Notes: generated by a model not told the origin, from the sequence alone. Positions 7,289 to 16,793 are shown, numbered from the stretch's first letter. The stretch: DNA of 64,000 nt from Bifidobacterium sp. 7101 (GCF_000499285.1 NZ_AWUN01000002.1:1-64000); one strand, 5' to 3'. Numbers and translations: made by a program.

Positions 7289-9301
7289 ATGGACGAGGTC
7301 GGTTGGCAGGACAGCAAGCAGAAAAAGCCTCAACAGTCCTACATGCAACCGGACGGCAGCTTCGACACCCAAGCCTTCCTGGATGGACTGGATGCCATCT
7401 TCAACGCCGGCAAGGCCCGCGACGAGGCCGAGCCATACCTGCAGCAGGCGTTGGTGGATGCGGAAAATGCGGGTGATGACGCCGGACTGCTGACCGTGCT
7501 CAACGAAACCATCGGATTTTACCGGTCCCAGGGGCGCCACCAGGAGAACATGTGGATGATTCAGCGTGCCATCGAACTGGCCTCACGCATGCGCATCGAG
7601 GGGTCCGATGCCTGGACGACCACGCTGATCAATGCAGCCACAGGTCTACGGGCAGCCAAGAAGTACGACCAGGCTGAGGATCTCTACCGGCAGGCGCTTG
7701 CCTCTGCAGCCAAAACCCTTGGGCCCAAGGACCGGCGGTTGGCGGCCCTGCACAACAACCTGTCCATGCTCTACAGCGAAACCGATCGACCCGACCAGGC
7801 CGAGCAGGAGCTGCGCCAGGCCATGGGCATCCTGGAGAATTCCAGTACTGATCCTTCCCGGGATCTGGATCTGGCCACCACACACACCAATCTGGCCCTT
7901 ATGCTCATGCAACGCAATGACAATCCGCAGACCCTGCAGGAGGCCTGGGGCCAGGCTCGCACAGCCTTGGACATCTATCGAACCGGCCACCTGGAGAACA
8001 GCGCACACTATGCCTCGGCCCTGGCAGGCTTCGCCCAGGTCTGCTATATGACCGGACGATTCAGCCAGTCGGCAGACACCTACCGCAAGGCCCTGGCCAT
8101 CATTGAGGATCGGTACGGCAAGGGCAGCGACTACTACCAGATCACCAAGGCCAATCTGGACCAGGCCCAGACCGCCGCCGAAAAAGCCAAAGACGAGGAC
8201 CAATCCGACCAGGCCGGTGAAGCTGCACCCAGCCAACCGAAGGCCGGGAATCACAACAGTGACAAGGGTCCGCGTGATTCCCGCCCGGATATTCAAGGGC
8301 TGGACCTGGCCAAGGCCTACTGGGAGCAGGTGGGCCGCCCCATGCTGGAGGAAGGCTACCCCCAATATCGCAGCCGAATCGCCGTAGGCCTGATGGGCCA
8401 TGGCTCGGACTGCTACGGCTTTGACGATGCCATCTCCCAAGATCACGATTTTGGCCCCGGCTTCTGCCTGTGGCTGACCAGCGAGGATTACCAGGCCATC
8501 GGCAACCAGCTGCAGAAGGACTACGAGGCTTTACCCACTGAGTTCATGGGGTTCGGCTCACGGACCGACAGCGTCAGAGCAAAGGGAGCCAACCGCCGCG
8601 TGGGCGTCTTCGAAATCGGCGCCTTCTTCGAATCCCTGACCGGCTATCGGCAGGCGCCCCCGGAAAATCATCCACACGAGTGGCTGCTCCTGGACGAGGC
8701 CACGCTGGCGGCGGCCACCAATGGCAGGATTTTCGCGGATCCTCTGGGACAGATGCTGGCCACCAGGCAGGGGTTCAAGGCCATGCCCGACGATGTGCGC
8801 TTCTGTCTGATCTCCCGCCGGCTGGGCATGATAGCCCAGGCTGGCCAGTACAACCTGCCGCGGAGTCTGCAGCGGGGCGACGGGGCAGCCGCCATGCTGT
8901 CAATCAATGAATTCGTGCGGGCCTGCGCCTCCTTGATCTTTCTGATCAACAATCCGCTGACAGTCGGTTATCTGCCCTATTACAAGTGGACCTTCGCGGC
9001 CCTGCGGCGGCTGAGCGGACGAATGGCTACCAGGCTGGCCGACCTTACCGGGCAGCTGGAGAGTATCCTGCGCCTGGCTTCGGCTGCCTGTTACGGAGGG
9101 CAAGGCTTTGGCGAGGGTGGCAAGGGATTCCGGCCGGCCGCCGAACGCGTAACCAAGCTTGTGGAGTCCATCTGCGCAAGAATCGTTGAAGAGTTGCAGG
9201 CGGAGGGCTTGACCAACAGCCCGGAAACCTTCCTGGAATGGCAGCGCCCCTATGTCGAGGCCCACATCTCCAGCGACGATCCGGTTCTGCACAGCATCTG
9301 A
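7289..9301 (+). CDS. TPR-repeat protein with DUF4037 nucleotidyltransferase-like domain
   Basis: A 670-residue cytosolic protein. Residues ~15-300 hold tetratricopeptide-type repeats (for example ALHNNLSMLYSETDRPDQAE and ATTHTNLALMLMQRND). A charged linker (~300-345) leads to a C-terminal DUF4037 domain with a nucleotidyltransferase-like signature near residue 369, GHGSDCYGFDD followed by SQDHDFGP. The acidic residues of that motif would bind metal in an active enzyme. The substrate is unknown. The ATG at 7289 has GGAGG 4 bases upstream and is preferred over the upstream TTG at 7229. The DUF4125 gene starts 12 bases after the stop, so the two form an operon and probably a functional pair. Confidence 0.85.
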   Translation: MDEVGWQDSKQKKPQQSYMQPDGSFDTQAFLDGLDAIFNAGKARDEAEPYLQQALVDAENAGDDAGLLTVLNETIGFYRSQGRHQENMWMIQRAIELASRMRIEGSDAWTTTLINAATGLRAAKKYDQAEDLYRQALASAAKTLGPKDRRLAALHNNLSMLYSETDRPDQAEQELRQAMGILENSSTDPSRDLDLATTHTNLALMLMQRNDNPQTLQEAWGQARTALDIYRTGHLENSAHYASALAGFAQVCYMTGRFSQSADTYRKALAIIEDRYGKGSDYYQITKANLDQAQTAAEKAKDEDQSDQAGEAAPSQPKAGNHNSDKGPRDSRPDIQGLDLAKAYWEQVGRPMLEEGYPQYRSRIAVGLMGHGSDCYGFDDAISQDHDFGPGFCLWLTSEDYQAIGNQLQKDYEALPTEFMGFGSRTDSVRAKGANRRVGVFEIGAFFESLTGYRQAPPENHPHEWLLLDEATLAAATNGRIFADPLGQMLATRQGFKAMPDDVRFCLISRRLGMIAQAGQYNLPRSLQRGDGAAAMLSINEFVRACASLIFLINNPLTVGYLPYYKWTFAALRRLSGRMATRLADLTGQLESILRLASAACYGGQGFGEGGKGFRPAAERVTKLVESICARIVEELQAEGLTNSPETFLEWQRPYVEAHISSDDPVLHSI

Positions 9302-9313
9302 AAGGAGCCAAAG

Positions 9314-9970
9314 ATGGCTAACGACGAGCAATGTCAGGATGAGGAATCCCTGCGCGAGCGGATCGTCCGCCACGAATGGGAACAGTTCCAGCAGGTCAAC
9401 AATGAGGGTGGTCCGGCCAACTGTCAGGGCAACTGGCCCATGTTCCACCAGATGCGCTTGAGCCAGTTTCTGACTTGGCCGCATCCCCTGCTGACCAGCT
9501 ATGCGGACGACCTGGATCAGGCCGACAAGGCAGGACGCAACCTGTTGACCGAGAAATATGGGCGGATGATGGAGTCCACAGCCCCGGACCTGTACCACAG
9601 CAATATCGCCCCCTACCTGCCCAAGCTGGGCCTGGATCGCCAGGAGCAGCAGGAGCGCATCATCGACCGGCAGGTGGCCTGGGCCAAGGACTTCCGCGAG
9701 CGCTACCCACGCTTGGGTCAGGAGATGCGGGTCCTGCGCACCAGCGAGGACACGCCGGAAGCCACCTCCTTCGAGACCTATCTGCGTGGCGAACTGGGCA
9801 CCTACTCGGCCCGAACACTGGATCTTTACCAGTCCATGGTGGAGCAAATCAAAGCCAAGGGCGGCAACCTTACCGAGGAAACCATCCTGGCCACGGTGCA
9901 GTTGAACGGCTTTGAAACCCTGGACGAAGCCGAACAGGCCCAGGATAAATCACCTGAACCACAATCATGA
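9314..9970 (+). CDS. DUF4125 family protein
   Basis: A 218-residue soluble protein of unknown function that matches DUF4125 by its N-terminal pattern. That pattern is EWEQFQQVNNEGGPANCQ, then FHQMRLSQFLTWP, with conserved Trp, Cys and aromatic residues. The rest is helical and charged (LGLDRQEQQERIIDRQVAWAKDF). There is no signal peptide or membrane segment. AAAGGAG lies just before the ATG and the preceding DUF4037 gene ends 12 bases upstream. Members of the two families are known as neighbours in Firmicutes and Actinobacteria, which suggests joint work; the reaction has not been described as far as I know. Confidence 0.85.
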   Translation: MANDEQCQDEESLRERIVRHEWEQFQQVNNEGGPANCQGNWPMFHQMRLSQFLTWPHPLLTSYADDLDQADKAGRNLLTEKYGRMMESTAPDLYHSNIAPYLPKLGLDRQEQQERIIDRQVAWAKDFRERYPRLGQEMRVLRTSEDTPEATSFETYLRGELGTYSARTLDLYQSMVEQIKAKGGNLTEETILATVQLNGFETLDEAEQAQDKSPEPQS

Positions 9971-10014
9971 GGTCCATCTGACCAACCAGTCGAGCGGTCA
10001 GGTAGAGTTGACGG

Positions 10015-11571
10015 GTGCAAAAGCTGAAACGGGCGGGCTTTACCGCCGCCTCCTTTGTGGTCATCCTGCTGGTCATGCTCATTTTGGGCCGGGCCATGAC
10101 GCCGGACTGGCAGGTGGAACCCTACCGCGACCATCTGCAGGTCTCGACTCGGTCCACTGCCGTCGCTTCAAGCCTGGGCCCCACCACTCCTGAGGGCACC
10201 CACCCAGTCAGGGAACGGAAAATCGGCATTACTCTGGACGGCGGAGTCCGTATCCAAGCCATCGTCAGAGAGCCAAGCGACCGAAAGGGCACCGGACCGG
10301 CCTGCCTGTTCATCCATGGCGCCGGAACAGGCAAATCCTCCGAAGTATACGGCGACCTGGCTTCAGCCATGGCCTCGGCCGGTATCACCACCCTGGTGCC
10401 CGACAAACGTCTGGACACCTACACCACCTTCCACCGCGACTATCAGGCCATGGCCGCCGACTACGGGCGCTCCCTTGATCTTCTGCGCTCCTGGCCCGGT
10501 GTGGATCCAACCAAGGTTGGTCTTTACGCTGAGTCCGAAGGCACCTGGATATCGTCCATCATGACCGCCAAGGACCCCAGCATCGCCTTCTCCATCCTCA
10601 CTTCGCCTCCCGTCTACCCGGGACGACAGCAGATGGCCATGGCGGCCACCAGCTACTTGGATCTGATTGGCGCACCCAAGGGAATCCGCAACGTGATACC
10701 CCGGCTCATGGGCATGGACCTGTCCCTGCTGGGCCTGGAGTACGCCGACTTCCCATCCCTGCCCTATCTGGACCAGCTGCGGATGCCGGTCATGATCAAC
10801 TTCGGCACCAAGGATGTCTCCATGCCAGTCGAGCAGGGGGCGCGCGAGATCATCCGCAGAACTCATGCAAGCGGCAACGACAACGTGACCCTGCGCTACT
10901 ACCCCACCAACCATCAGATACGTACCGGCAGTCGACTGGCCAAGGCCGGGTTACCCCTGGAACCCAGATATACCCATAATCTGGAAGACTGGATCAACGC
11001 CGTGGCACTGGGCACCCAGGCCAACCAGTGGTCAACTCCTATGATTGCCGGCAGCCAGCCCCATCAGCTCAATCAAGTGCCCGAGCACACGAATACAGGG
11101 TTGATACCTTCGCTCACCGCCCTGCTGGCGCTAATGGCCTGTGGCCCCATCCTGCTGGCTGCCGCCCTGGTATCTGCCCTGATTGGAGCCTTGAGTTCAC
11201 ATCTGCGAGCACGAGGCAATAACCACCGACGGTCAGGTTTCGGCAAAGGCCTGGCCGGACGGCTCTGGTCGCTAGGCCTGCTAGCCGCAGGACTTATGGC
11301 TGCCCTGCTGGCCTATGCATTTACTGTGGTCCGCCAGGCGCTTGGCCTTATGCACCTGTCCTCGATGATGGCATCATGCTGGTCCCTGTTATCCGTCCTG
11401 TGCCTGGTACTCATCCTGCTCCTGGCGAGCACCCTGACCTCTATCTTCAGCCGATCTGACGGCAAACCAGCTGTTGCCGGGGCTGGCCACTGGCTGACCC
11501 TGATCCTGACCCTACTGGGGTCTCTGGCCATCCTTGGCAGCCTGATCTTCTGGAATATCCTGGTCTTTTGA
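10015..11571 (+). CDS. membrane-anchored alpha/beta hydrolase with C-terminal membrane domain
   Basis: A 518-residue protein with an N-terminal membrane anchor (about residues 8-26) and an extracellular alpha/beta-hydrolase domain (about 65-340). Three or four hydrophobic segments follow (about 362-515). Visible hydrolase parts are the oxyanion loop LFIHGAGTG, the nucleophile elbow AESEG (Ser), the acid in FGTKDVSMP and the His in YPTNHQ. It probably hydrolyses an ester or peptide at the cell surface; the substrate is unknown. The GTG start at 10015 has AGGTAGAG upstream. It starts 45 bases after the DUF4125 stop. Its last 60 bases overlap the end of the convergent small membrane protein gene. 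Confidence 0.75.
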   Translation: MQKLKRAGFTAASFVVILLVMLILGRAMTPDWQVEPYRDHLQVSTRSTAVASSLGPTTPEGTHPVRERKIGITLDGGVRIQAIVREPSDRKGTGPACLFIHGAGTGKSSEVYGDLASAMASAGITTLVPDKRLDTYTTFHRDYQAMAADYGRSLDLLRSWPGVDPTKVGLYAESEGTWISSIMTAKDPSIAFSILTSPPVYPGRQQMAMAATSYLDLIGAPKGIRNVIPRLMGMDLSLLGLEYADFPSLPYLDQLRMPVMINFGTKDVSMPVEQGAREIIRRTHASGNDNVTLRYYPTNHQIRTGSRLAKAGLPLEPRYTHNLEDWINAVALGTQANQWSTPMIAGSQPHQLNQVPEHTNTGLIPSLTALLALMACGPILLAAALVSALIGALSSHLRARGNNHRRSGFGKGLAGRLWSLGLLAAGLMAALLAYAFTVVRQALGLMHLSSMMASCWSLLSVLCLVLILLLASTLTSIFSRSDGKPAVAGAGHWLTLILTLLGSLAILGSLIFWNILVF

Positions 11572-11925
11572 GACAGAGCGGGTGCGCCTTGCTGATGCCA
11601 GCCAGGCTAATACAGACGCGCCAATCAGCACTACGCCCAGGCCGGCAAAAATCAATGGAATAATCCGCTGCCAGGGTACGACTATGGTCAGATCCGTACC
11701 GTAACGCAGAAAGACCAATCCTAGAGCCAACATGGTCAGAGCCAAAAGTCCAACCAGGGCGCCAAAAATGATGGTAGGCAGGCTGGGCCCGCTAGGACGG
11801 ACCGGCTCCGGCGGCTGCATCCGAACCTGGTATATCGGGGGTGGGGATTCAACCGGCATGGCCTTGGTGATGCGTTCCTGACGATCCATCGGCTCGTCTC
11901 CTTCTGGTTGCTGCGTATCAGTCAT
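11512..11925 (-). CDS. small membrane protein, two transmembrane segments
   Basis: A 137-residue protein of unknown function with a Pro-rich cytoplasmic N-terminus (~1-48), two transmembrane helices (about 50-72 and 84-106) and a charged C-terminal tail. The ATG at 11925 lies inside the last codons of the PspC gene, whose stop is at 11918-11920, so translation is probably coupled. The frame remains open further upstream to 11979 within the PspC gene, but the overlapping start is more credible. Its position suggests an accessory subunit of the PspC envelope-stress system. Confidence 0.65.
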   Translation of the reverse strand: MTDTQQPEGDEPMDRQERITKAMPVESPPPIYQVRMQPPEPVRPSGPSLPTIIFGALVGLLALTMLALGLVFLRYGTDLTIVVPWQRIIPLIFAGLGVVLIGASVLAWLASARRTRSVSKDQDIPEDQAAKDGQRPQ

Positions 11926-13822
11926 CTTCCTGATCCTCCCCAAACTGCCATGGATTGTAGCTGTAATCCCAATAATCATTGATCAAGCCGCTGTAGAGCT
12001 GCGCCCGCTTCGGCTGGGTAGCACTCCCCTGGGCTTGCACGGTGACCCGTGCACCGGCCATGAGATTGGCTTCGACAATCAATTCGGGCTCGTCGGGCAT
12101 ATGCCACTGATCCTCCTTGGACGCTCGCAGGGCTTCCTCCCAATCGCGTCGTTCAGCTGATGACGACGTATTGCCCCACCACATCCAGTTCCCTTGTTCC
12201 GTCTCGGTTATCCAGTCAGCCGCTCCTGATCCCAAGACCCTGTAGAGATCGGCGTGTTCCCTATAGGACAAACTGCATCCCTTAGGTATGAGCAGGCGAA
12301 CGTCAGCATAGGCCACAGCCAGGCGGACGGTGCCCGTCGGGCAGCCTGAGACTGTACTCACCGCATCATCCATAATCTGAACACGATGGGTGCCGTGTTT
12401 CTGCTCATAACCAGTCAGGTCAATGACGGCACTTCCCTGATCGTGCTGGTCTCCGACCAGCTTGATACCGCGGCGATAACGCCTCATGTCTGCACTGTCC
12501 GCCCCCAACAAACGCCCATGGTTATTGCCGTTAACCTGAACTGTGGCGTAGTCGGCCAAGACCCTGCGGTTCTGAGTTTGCTCAATGCCTGGTATGGCCG
12601 AACCGGTGGCCAGAATCAGGACAACCAGGCAGGCCATCAAGGCAATGGGGGTCAACCCTCCAGACCTGCGGCCCATCAAGCCCAGGACCAGTATGACCAC
12701 GCCAAGTGCCAGCGTGACGCCTCCAGCCCAGATCAGAGCATAGGCCAAGGCAGCATTCAATCCGCGATAGGGGTTCGCGGCCATCCACCAGACCCCTGCT
12801 CCGGAGACCAGGATCAGTCCTGATAGAAGACTGACCAGCACAGGTCCGGCGGGGCGACGTCGTAGCCGAGGCGGAACCGACGGAACCTTAGGGGCTATTC
12901 CCGGCCCTGTCGAGAATGACCCCCCTGTACCATAGCCCGGCCAGGCACTGAATCCATATGACTGATTCATATTCCCAGCAGGTTCTGCAGGGCCTTCCGC
13001 CCCCGTCCAACCTTCGGGAGCTGCACCAGCGATGGGATTGCCCCCATCTTGAGTATTATTCGAATCGCTGCCAGCGTTTGCCGAATCCTCTGTCTCAGAG
13101 ATGGGTCCAAGAGAGGTTACCTCCCCTTGTTGCCCCAAAGTTCCATACGAATCGGAATGCTCCGGCTGATTCTTGAATCCTTCCGAGCTCGCATTGCTTG
13201 CCGTCTGTGCATTGCTTCGCGTCCCTGTGTAATCCTGGTATCCCTCATACCCCGAAAAGCTTGGGTACTCAGGCTGATTCGAATACCGCTGCGAACCTGT
13301 GCCACTCGGCCGTTCCGAATACTGCGGTCCCATCACCCAAGGATCGCCCGAAACCGGCCTGCCGGCATCCGGCCCAGCCCAGTACCCTCTTTGATACTCC
13401 AGGGCCTTGTTGCGGCTCCACCGGATGAGCAGGTACAGGATCAACGCGCCCAAAGCCAGGGAAAAGATTCCGACTCCAGGAATCAGGATTGCCAGCAGCC
13501 AATAAATGATGATGCCCACCATGGAAGCGTGCCAAATCCCGTGAATCAGCTCCTGGGCAATGATGACCCCACGCCGGTCCGGCAAGACGAACCAGGCAAA
13601 ACCGTAGAAGGCAGCACCGGTGCCGAAGAAAAAGACCGCCAGAATCATCAGCGCTCTGACCAGGGTCACGCTCCAGCCCAGCCGACGGGCCAAGGCTACG
13701 CAGACGCCACCGATCCATCCCTGGTCACGAATCAGATAGGACTCCCTGCAGGCGCGGAAGAACCTGTCGGACTTCCACTGCCAGCCGTTCTCAGGGCCAT
13801 TGCCGTTCATCTCACCATTCAT
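11918..13822 (-). CDS. PspC-domain membrane protein
   Basis: A 634-residue membrane protein. Residues ~18-85 form a PspC domain (LIRDQGWIGGVCVALARRLGWSV followed by a hydrophobic helix and LPDRRG). A second hydrophobic region (~95-140) is followed by a Ser/Gly/Asn/Tyr-rich low-complexity linker (~150-315). Further membrane helices (~325-410) precede an exported, LiaF-like C-terminal region (~420-634). PspC proteins sense or transmit cell-envelope stress. It is divergent from a histidine kinase that also starts with PspC, so both probably belong to one circuit. The ATG has no strong ribosome binding site. The low-complexity linker uses AT-richer codons than its surroundings. Confidence 0.8.
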   Translation of the reverse strand: MNGEMNGNGPENGWQWKSDRFFRACRESYLIRDQGWIGGVCVALARRLGWSVTLVRALMILAVFFFGTGAAFYGFAWFVLPDRRGVIIAQELIHGIWHASMVGIIIYWLLAILIPGVGIFSLALGALILYLLIRWSRNKALEYQRGYWAGPDAGRPVSGDPWVMGPQYSERPSGTGSQRYSNQPEYPSFSGYEGYQDYTGTRSNAQTASNASSEGFKNQPEHSDSYGTLGQQGEVTSLGPISETEDSANAGSDSNNTQDGGNPIAGAAPEGWTGAEGPAEPAGNMNQSYGFSAWPGYGTGGSFSTGPGIAPKVPSVPPRLRRRPAGPVLVSLLSGLILVSGAGVWWMAANPYRGLNAALAYALIWAGGVTLALGVVILVLGLMGRRSGGLTPIALMACLVVLILATGSAIPGIEQTQNRRVLADYATVQVNGNNHGRLLGADSADMRRYRRGIKLVGDQHDQGSAVIDLTGYEQKHGTHRVQIMDDAVSTVSGCPTGTVRLAVAYADVRLLIPKGCSLSYREHADLYRVLGSGAADWITETEQGNWMWWGNTSSSAERRDWEEALRASKEDQWHMPDEPELIVEANLMAGARVTVQAQGSATQPKRAQLYSGLINDYWDYSYNPWQFGEDQEDD

Positions 13823-13935
13823 GTCTTCATTACAACACCCAGCGAGCGTGAATCTTATGGGGGAACACCCTGATTCAACCCTGATTTCTTCCCCTTACTG
13901 CCTTATCGGCACCGTCCGAAAACGATAATGGAAGC

Positions 13936-15351
13936 ATGAACGCAACCATGCAGGAACAACAAACGCTGAAGGAACCGCCTCCTCTGCACCCTGCGCGCAT
14001 GCCCCTGATGAGGCCGCACAAGGGCAGGATCCTGTGCGGAGTCTGCAAGGGCGTCAGTTTGCACCTGGGTATCCCCGTCTTCTGGATACGCCTGGTCATG
14101 GTTCTCCTGGCTCCCAAAATGATCACCTGCGTGGTCTACTGCTTTCTTTGGTTGACACTTCCCCAGGGCGATCCCACCCAGGCAGTCCAACCGCATGATC
14201 CGCGGTCAGCCCCGCTGGCGCCCAGCATCCTTACTGGGCAACCAGGTCAGAAGGAGGATCACAGCATCACTCCCGGGCGGGTAACCAGACTGCTGGCAGG
14301 CCTGGGCATCATCCTCCTACTGACCGCGGTCATTCTGCTCAGCAGCGGTATGCGCCCCGCCTTTGTCGTCCCCTGCCTGCTTTTCTGCGCTGGACTGGTC
14401 CTGGCCTGGCTGAGGCCGGAGAACCAAGGAACCGGCTACCACCTGCCGGCCCTGATCGGAAGCCTGGCCCTGATCCTGTCGGCTGCGGTAATCTTCCTGC
14501 TGTCCACCCAGGAATTGCATTGGGCCCTGACCCTGATAGTCCTGGCCGGCCTGCTTCTTGTAGGCGTAACCGCAGTGGTCGTGCCCTGGGTCGGCTCAAT
14601 CATTAGCCAGCTGGGTGATGAACGCGCCATGAAGGAACGCGAGGAGGAGCGGGCCGATATGGCGGCCCATCTGCACGATGGCGTTCTGCAGACCCTGGCC
14701 CTGATTCAGCTGCATGCCGACGACCCGCATACCGTCTTCACCCTGGCCCGATCCCAGGAGCGCGATCTGCGCAACTGGCTCTATCAGGAACGCACCCCCT
14801 CAGACCGGTCCGTCAGCACCGGGCTGAGCCAGATAGCCGCACAGGTGGAAGACGAATCCGGCAAGCCAATCGAGGTGGTCACCGTGGGCGACGCCATGCC
14901 CTGCGCCCAGACCGATGCCTTGCTCAACGCGGCCCGGCAGGCCCTGGTCAATGCCGTCACCCACGGTGGTGAACCCATCTCCGTATATTGCGAGGCCCGC
15001 AGGAATCAGGTTGAGGTCTACGTGCGCGACCACGGTTCGGGCTTTGATATGGATGCGATTCCAGCTGACCGTCTGGGAATACGCGAGTCCATCATCGGCC
15101 GGATTCGTCGGCGGGGCGGCAGGGTCGAAATCGTCTCCCGCCCTGATTGGGGCACCGAGGTCAGGATGCACATGCCGCTGTCCGAGGCCAGCCAGCATCA
15201 GGAGGGTAAGGTTGGTCGGGCCGAAAAAGGGCTGATGCCCAGCAATGATAGGATGCATGGTGAACCATTCATTCACAGACGCATGCCGGTCCGATCCCAT
15301 CCACACTTGAGGACCCCGCGTCGGGAAAGGCGGGCTGAACCACGCCCATGA
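13936..15351 (+). CDS. PspC-domain sensor histidine kinase
   Basis: A 471-residue membrane kinase. An N-terminal PspC domain (about 25-80: PHKGRILCGVCKGVSLHLGI, then LTLP) precedes four or so membrane helices (about 115-225). The phosphoacceptor region AAHLHDGVLQTLALIQ carries its His near residue 244, in the HisKA_3-like pattern used with NarL/LuxR regulators. The ATPase domain has an N box (ARQALVNAVTHGG, near 335) and G box (RDHGSGFDMD, near 365). A basic tail follows. Its stop overlaps the regulator's ATG, the classic coupling of kinase and regulator. It probably reads envelope stress together with the divergent PspC protein. Confidence 0.88.
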   Translation: MNATMQEQQTLKEPPPLHPARMPLMRPHKGRILCGVCKGVSLHLGIPVFWIRLVMVLLAPKMITCVVYCFLWLTLPQGDPTQAVQPHDPRSAPLAPSILTGQPGQKEDHSITPGRVTRLLAGLGIILLLTAVILLSSGMRPAFVVPCLLFCAGLVLAWLRPENQGTGYHLPALIGSLALILSAAVIFLLSTQELHWALTLIVLAGLLLVGVTAVVVPWVGSIISQLGDERAMKEREEERADMAAHLHDGVLQTLALIQLHADDPHTVFTLARSQERDLRNWLYQERTPSDRSVSTGLSQIAAQVEDESGKPIEVVTVGDAMPCAQTDALLNAARQALVNAVTHGGEPISVYCEARRNQVEVYVRDHGSGFDMDAIPADRLGIRESIIGRIRRRGGRVEIVSRPDWGTEVRMHMPLSEASQHQEGKVGRAEKGLMPSNDRMHGEPFIHRRMPVRSHPHLRTPRRERRAEPRP

Positions 15352-16049
15352 CCACGACTGCAGCAGAGCCTCATCAAGCCCAGGATGGGTCCGCAAACAT
15401 TCGCGTAGCCGTCGTCGACGACCATGAGATGTTCCGCACCGGCGTCATCACCACCCTGCAGCCGCATTTTCACATCGTGGGTCAGGCGGCGGACGTGGAG
15501 TCCTCCATCCTCATGGTCAGGCAGACCCGTCCCGACGTGGTTCTGCTGGATGTGCACGTGCCCGGCGGCCAGGGCGGCGGAGGTGCCGAAATTCTGAGCC
15601 GTTCCCATCCCCTCTCCCCCCAGTCGGTCTTTCTGGCCCTTTCCGTATCCGACTCACCCAGGGACGTGGGTTCGGTCATCCGCGCCGGAGCCCGTGGTTA
15701 CGTGACCAAGACCATCTCCGCCAAAGATCTGGTCTCTTCAATCCGCCAGGTGCACGAAGGATACGCTGTCTTCTCGCCCAAGCTGGCCGGATTCGTGCTC
15801 TCCGCCTTCCAGGAAGACGAGGTCGCAGATGCCGGCCTGGCAGAAGACGACGAACTGGACCGGCTCTCCGCGCGCGAGCAGGAGGTCATGCGCCTGATCG
15901 CCCGGGGCTACACATACCGCGAGGTGGCCTCCGAGCTGTTCATCTCCATAAAGACAGTTGAGACCCACGTCTCCAACGTCCTGCGCAAACTTCAGCTGTC
16001 CAACCGGACCGAACTGACCCGCTGGGCCGCAGACCGCCGCATCGTCTGA
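15348..16049 (+). CDS. NarL/LuxR-family response regulator
   Basis: A 233-residue response regulator. The receiver domain (about 18-140) has the acidic pair VVDDHEMFR, the phosphoacceptor Asp near residue 68 (VVLLDVHVPGG), a Ser in ALSVSD and the Lys in YVTKTIS. The C-terminal LuxR helix-turn-helix (about 165-228) reads LSAREQEVMRLIARGYTYRE, then KTVETHVSNVLRKL. It is the partner of the PspC kinase, whose stop it overlaps by ATGA. Likely targets are the divergent PspC genes and itself; that is inferred from layout. Confidence 0.92.
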   Translation: MTTTAAEPHQAQDGSANIRVAVVDDHEMFRTGVITTLQPHFHIVGQAADVESSILMVRQTRPDVVLLDVHVPGGQGGGGAEILSRSHPLSPQSVFLALSVSDSPRDVGSVIRAGARGYVTKTISAKDLVSSIRQVHEGYAVFSPKLAGFVLSAFQEDEVADAGLAEDDELDRLSAREQEVMRLIARGYTYREVASELFISIKTVETHVSNVLRKLQLSNRTELTRWAADRRIV

Positions 16050-16057
16050 AAGTCCGC

Positions 16058-16793
16058 TCAGCAGGCGATACCGCGTTGACGAAGATGCTGGCGGAGACTG
16101 CTGATGTCCTGGGCAAGAATTCCATCCATGCCTAGCCTGTCAGCTATAGCCACATGTTCAGGGTCTGCATCAACGAAAATCGTATGCCCGGGGCTGATGG
16201 CGAAGCGGCGTAGGGCCAGACGATAGAAGAGCGGATCGGAGAGATCCAGATGCTCCTTGGATGAGATGAGCGTGCCTTTCAGAGCAGAGAGCGGCGAAAG
16301 GACCTCGGATGCCGCTGCAATCAGCTGACTGGTCGTCGCCGCCAGGCCCCCAAAGGGTCAGGCCAGCTCGCCGCAGATCCCCCAGCAGCTCCGATGCACC
16401 AGGAAGAAGGCCTTTCACTGCCAGGGTGTAGTTTTCCAGACAGACCCTAACCACCCAGGCGACCGCAGGCCCGTGAGTGGCTTCATAGTCGGCCAGTGCC
16501 TGCTGCGGATCCACACCCAGATTGATCTGTCTTCTGACGCAGGCGAAGCCCCAGGGGTCTTCCGGGTCCAGCACCATATCGACCACCCCGTCAGGGTACT
16601 GTCCAACCAGAGCTCGGCGCGGATCCCAATCCACCAAGGTCCCAGGCAGAGCGAGGAGGATACTGCCGCCGGAGGCTGCGAGATCGGGACGGTCGTCGCT
16701 GAACCTGTCATTGCTGGAGAAATCATAACCAGACATGTCACTTGAGATGTCTTGACCGGATCCCTGCTGTAACTCCCGATGCCGCCTTGCCAT
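16058..16793 (-). pseudogene. HAD-family hydrolase, frameshifted and lacking the catalytic Asp
   Basis: Two reading frames together make one HAD-like protein. The first (from about 16793) holds the N-terminal and cap regions. It runs into a frameshift near 16344-16351, at a run of five C residues on the plus strand. In the next frame a clean C-terminal half follows (QLIAAASEVLSPLSALKGT, then TIFVDADPEHVAIADRLGMDG) and stops at 16058-16060. Motif I reads LALPGTLVDWDP where active HAD enzymes have DxDGT, so the nucleophile Asp appears to be Ala. Both features point to decay, or to a sequencing error in a non-enzymatic HAD-like protein. The start is uncertain (16793 or 16736). It diverges from the peptidase gene. 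Confidence 0.7.
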
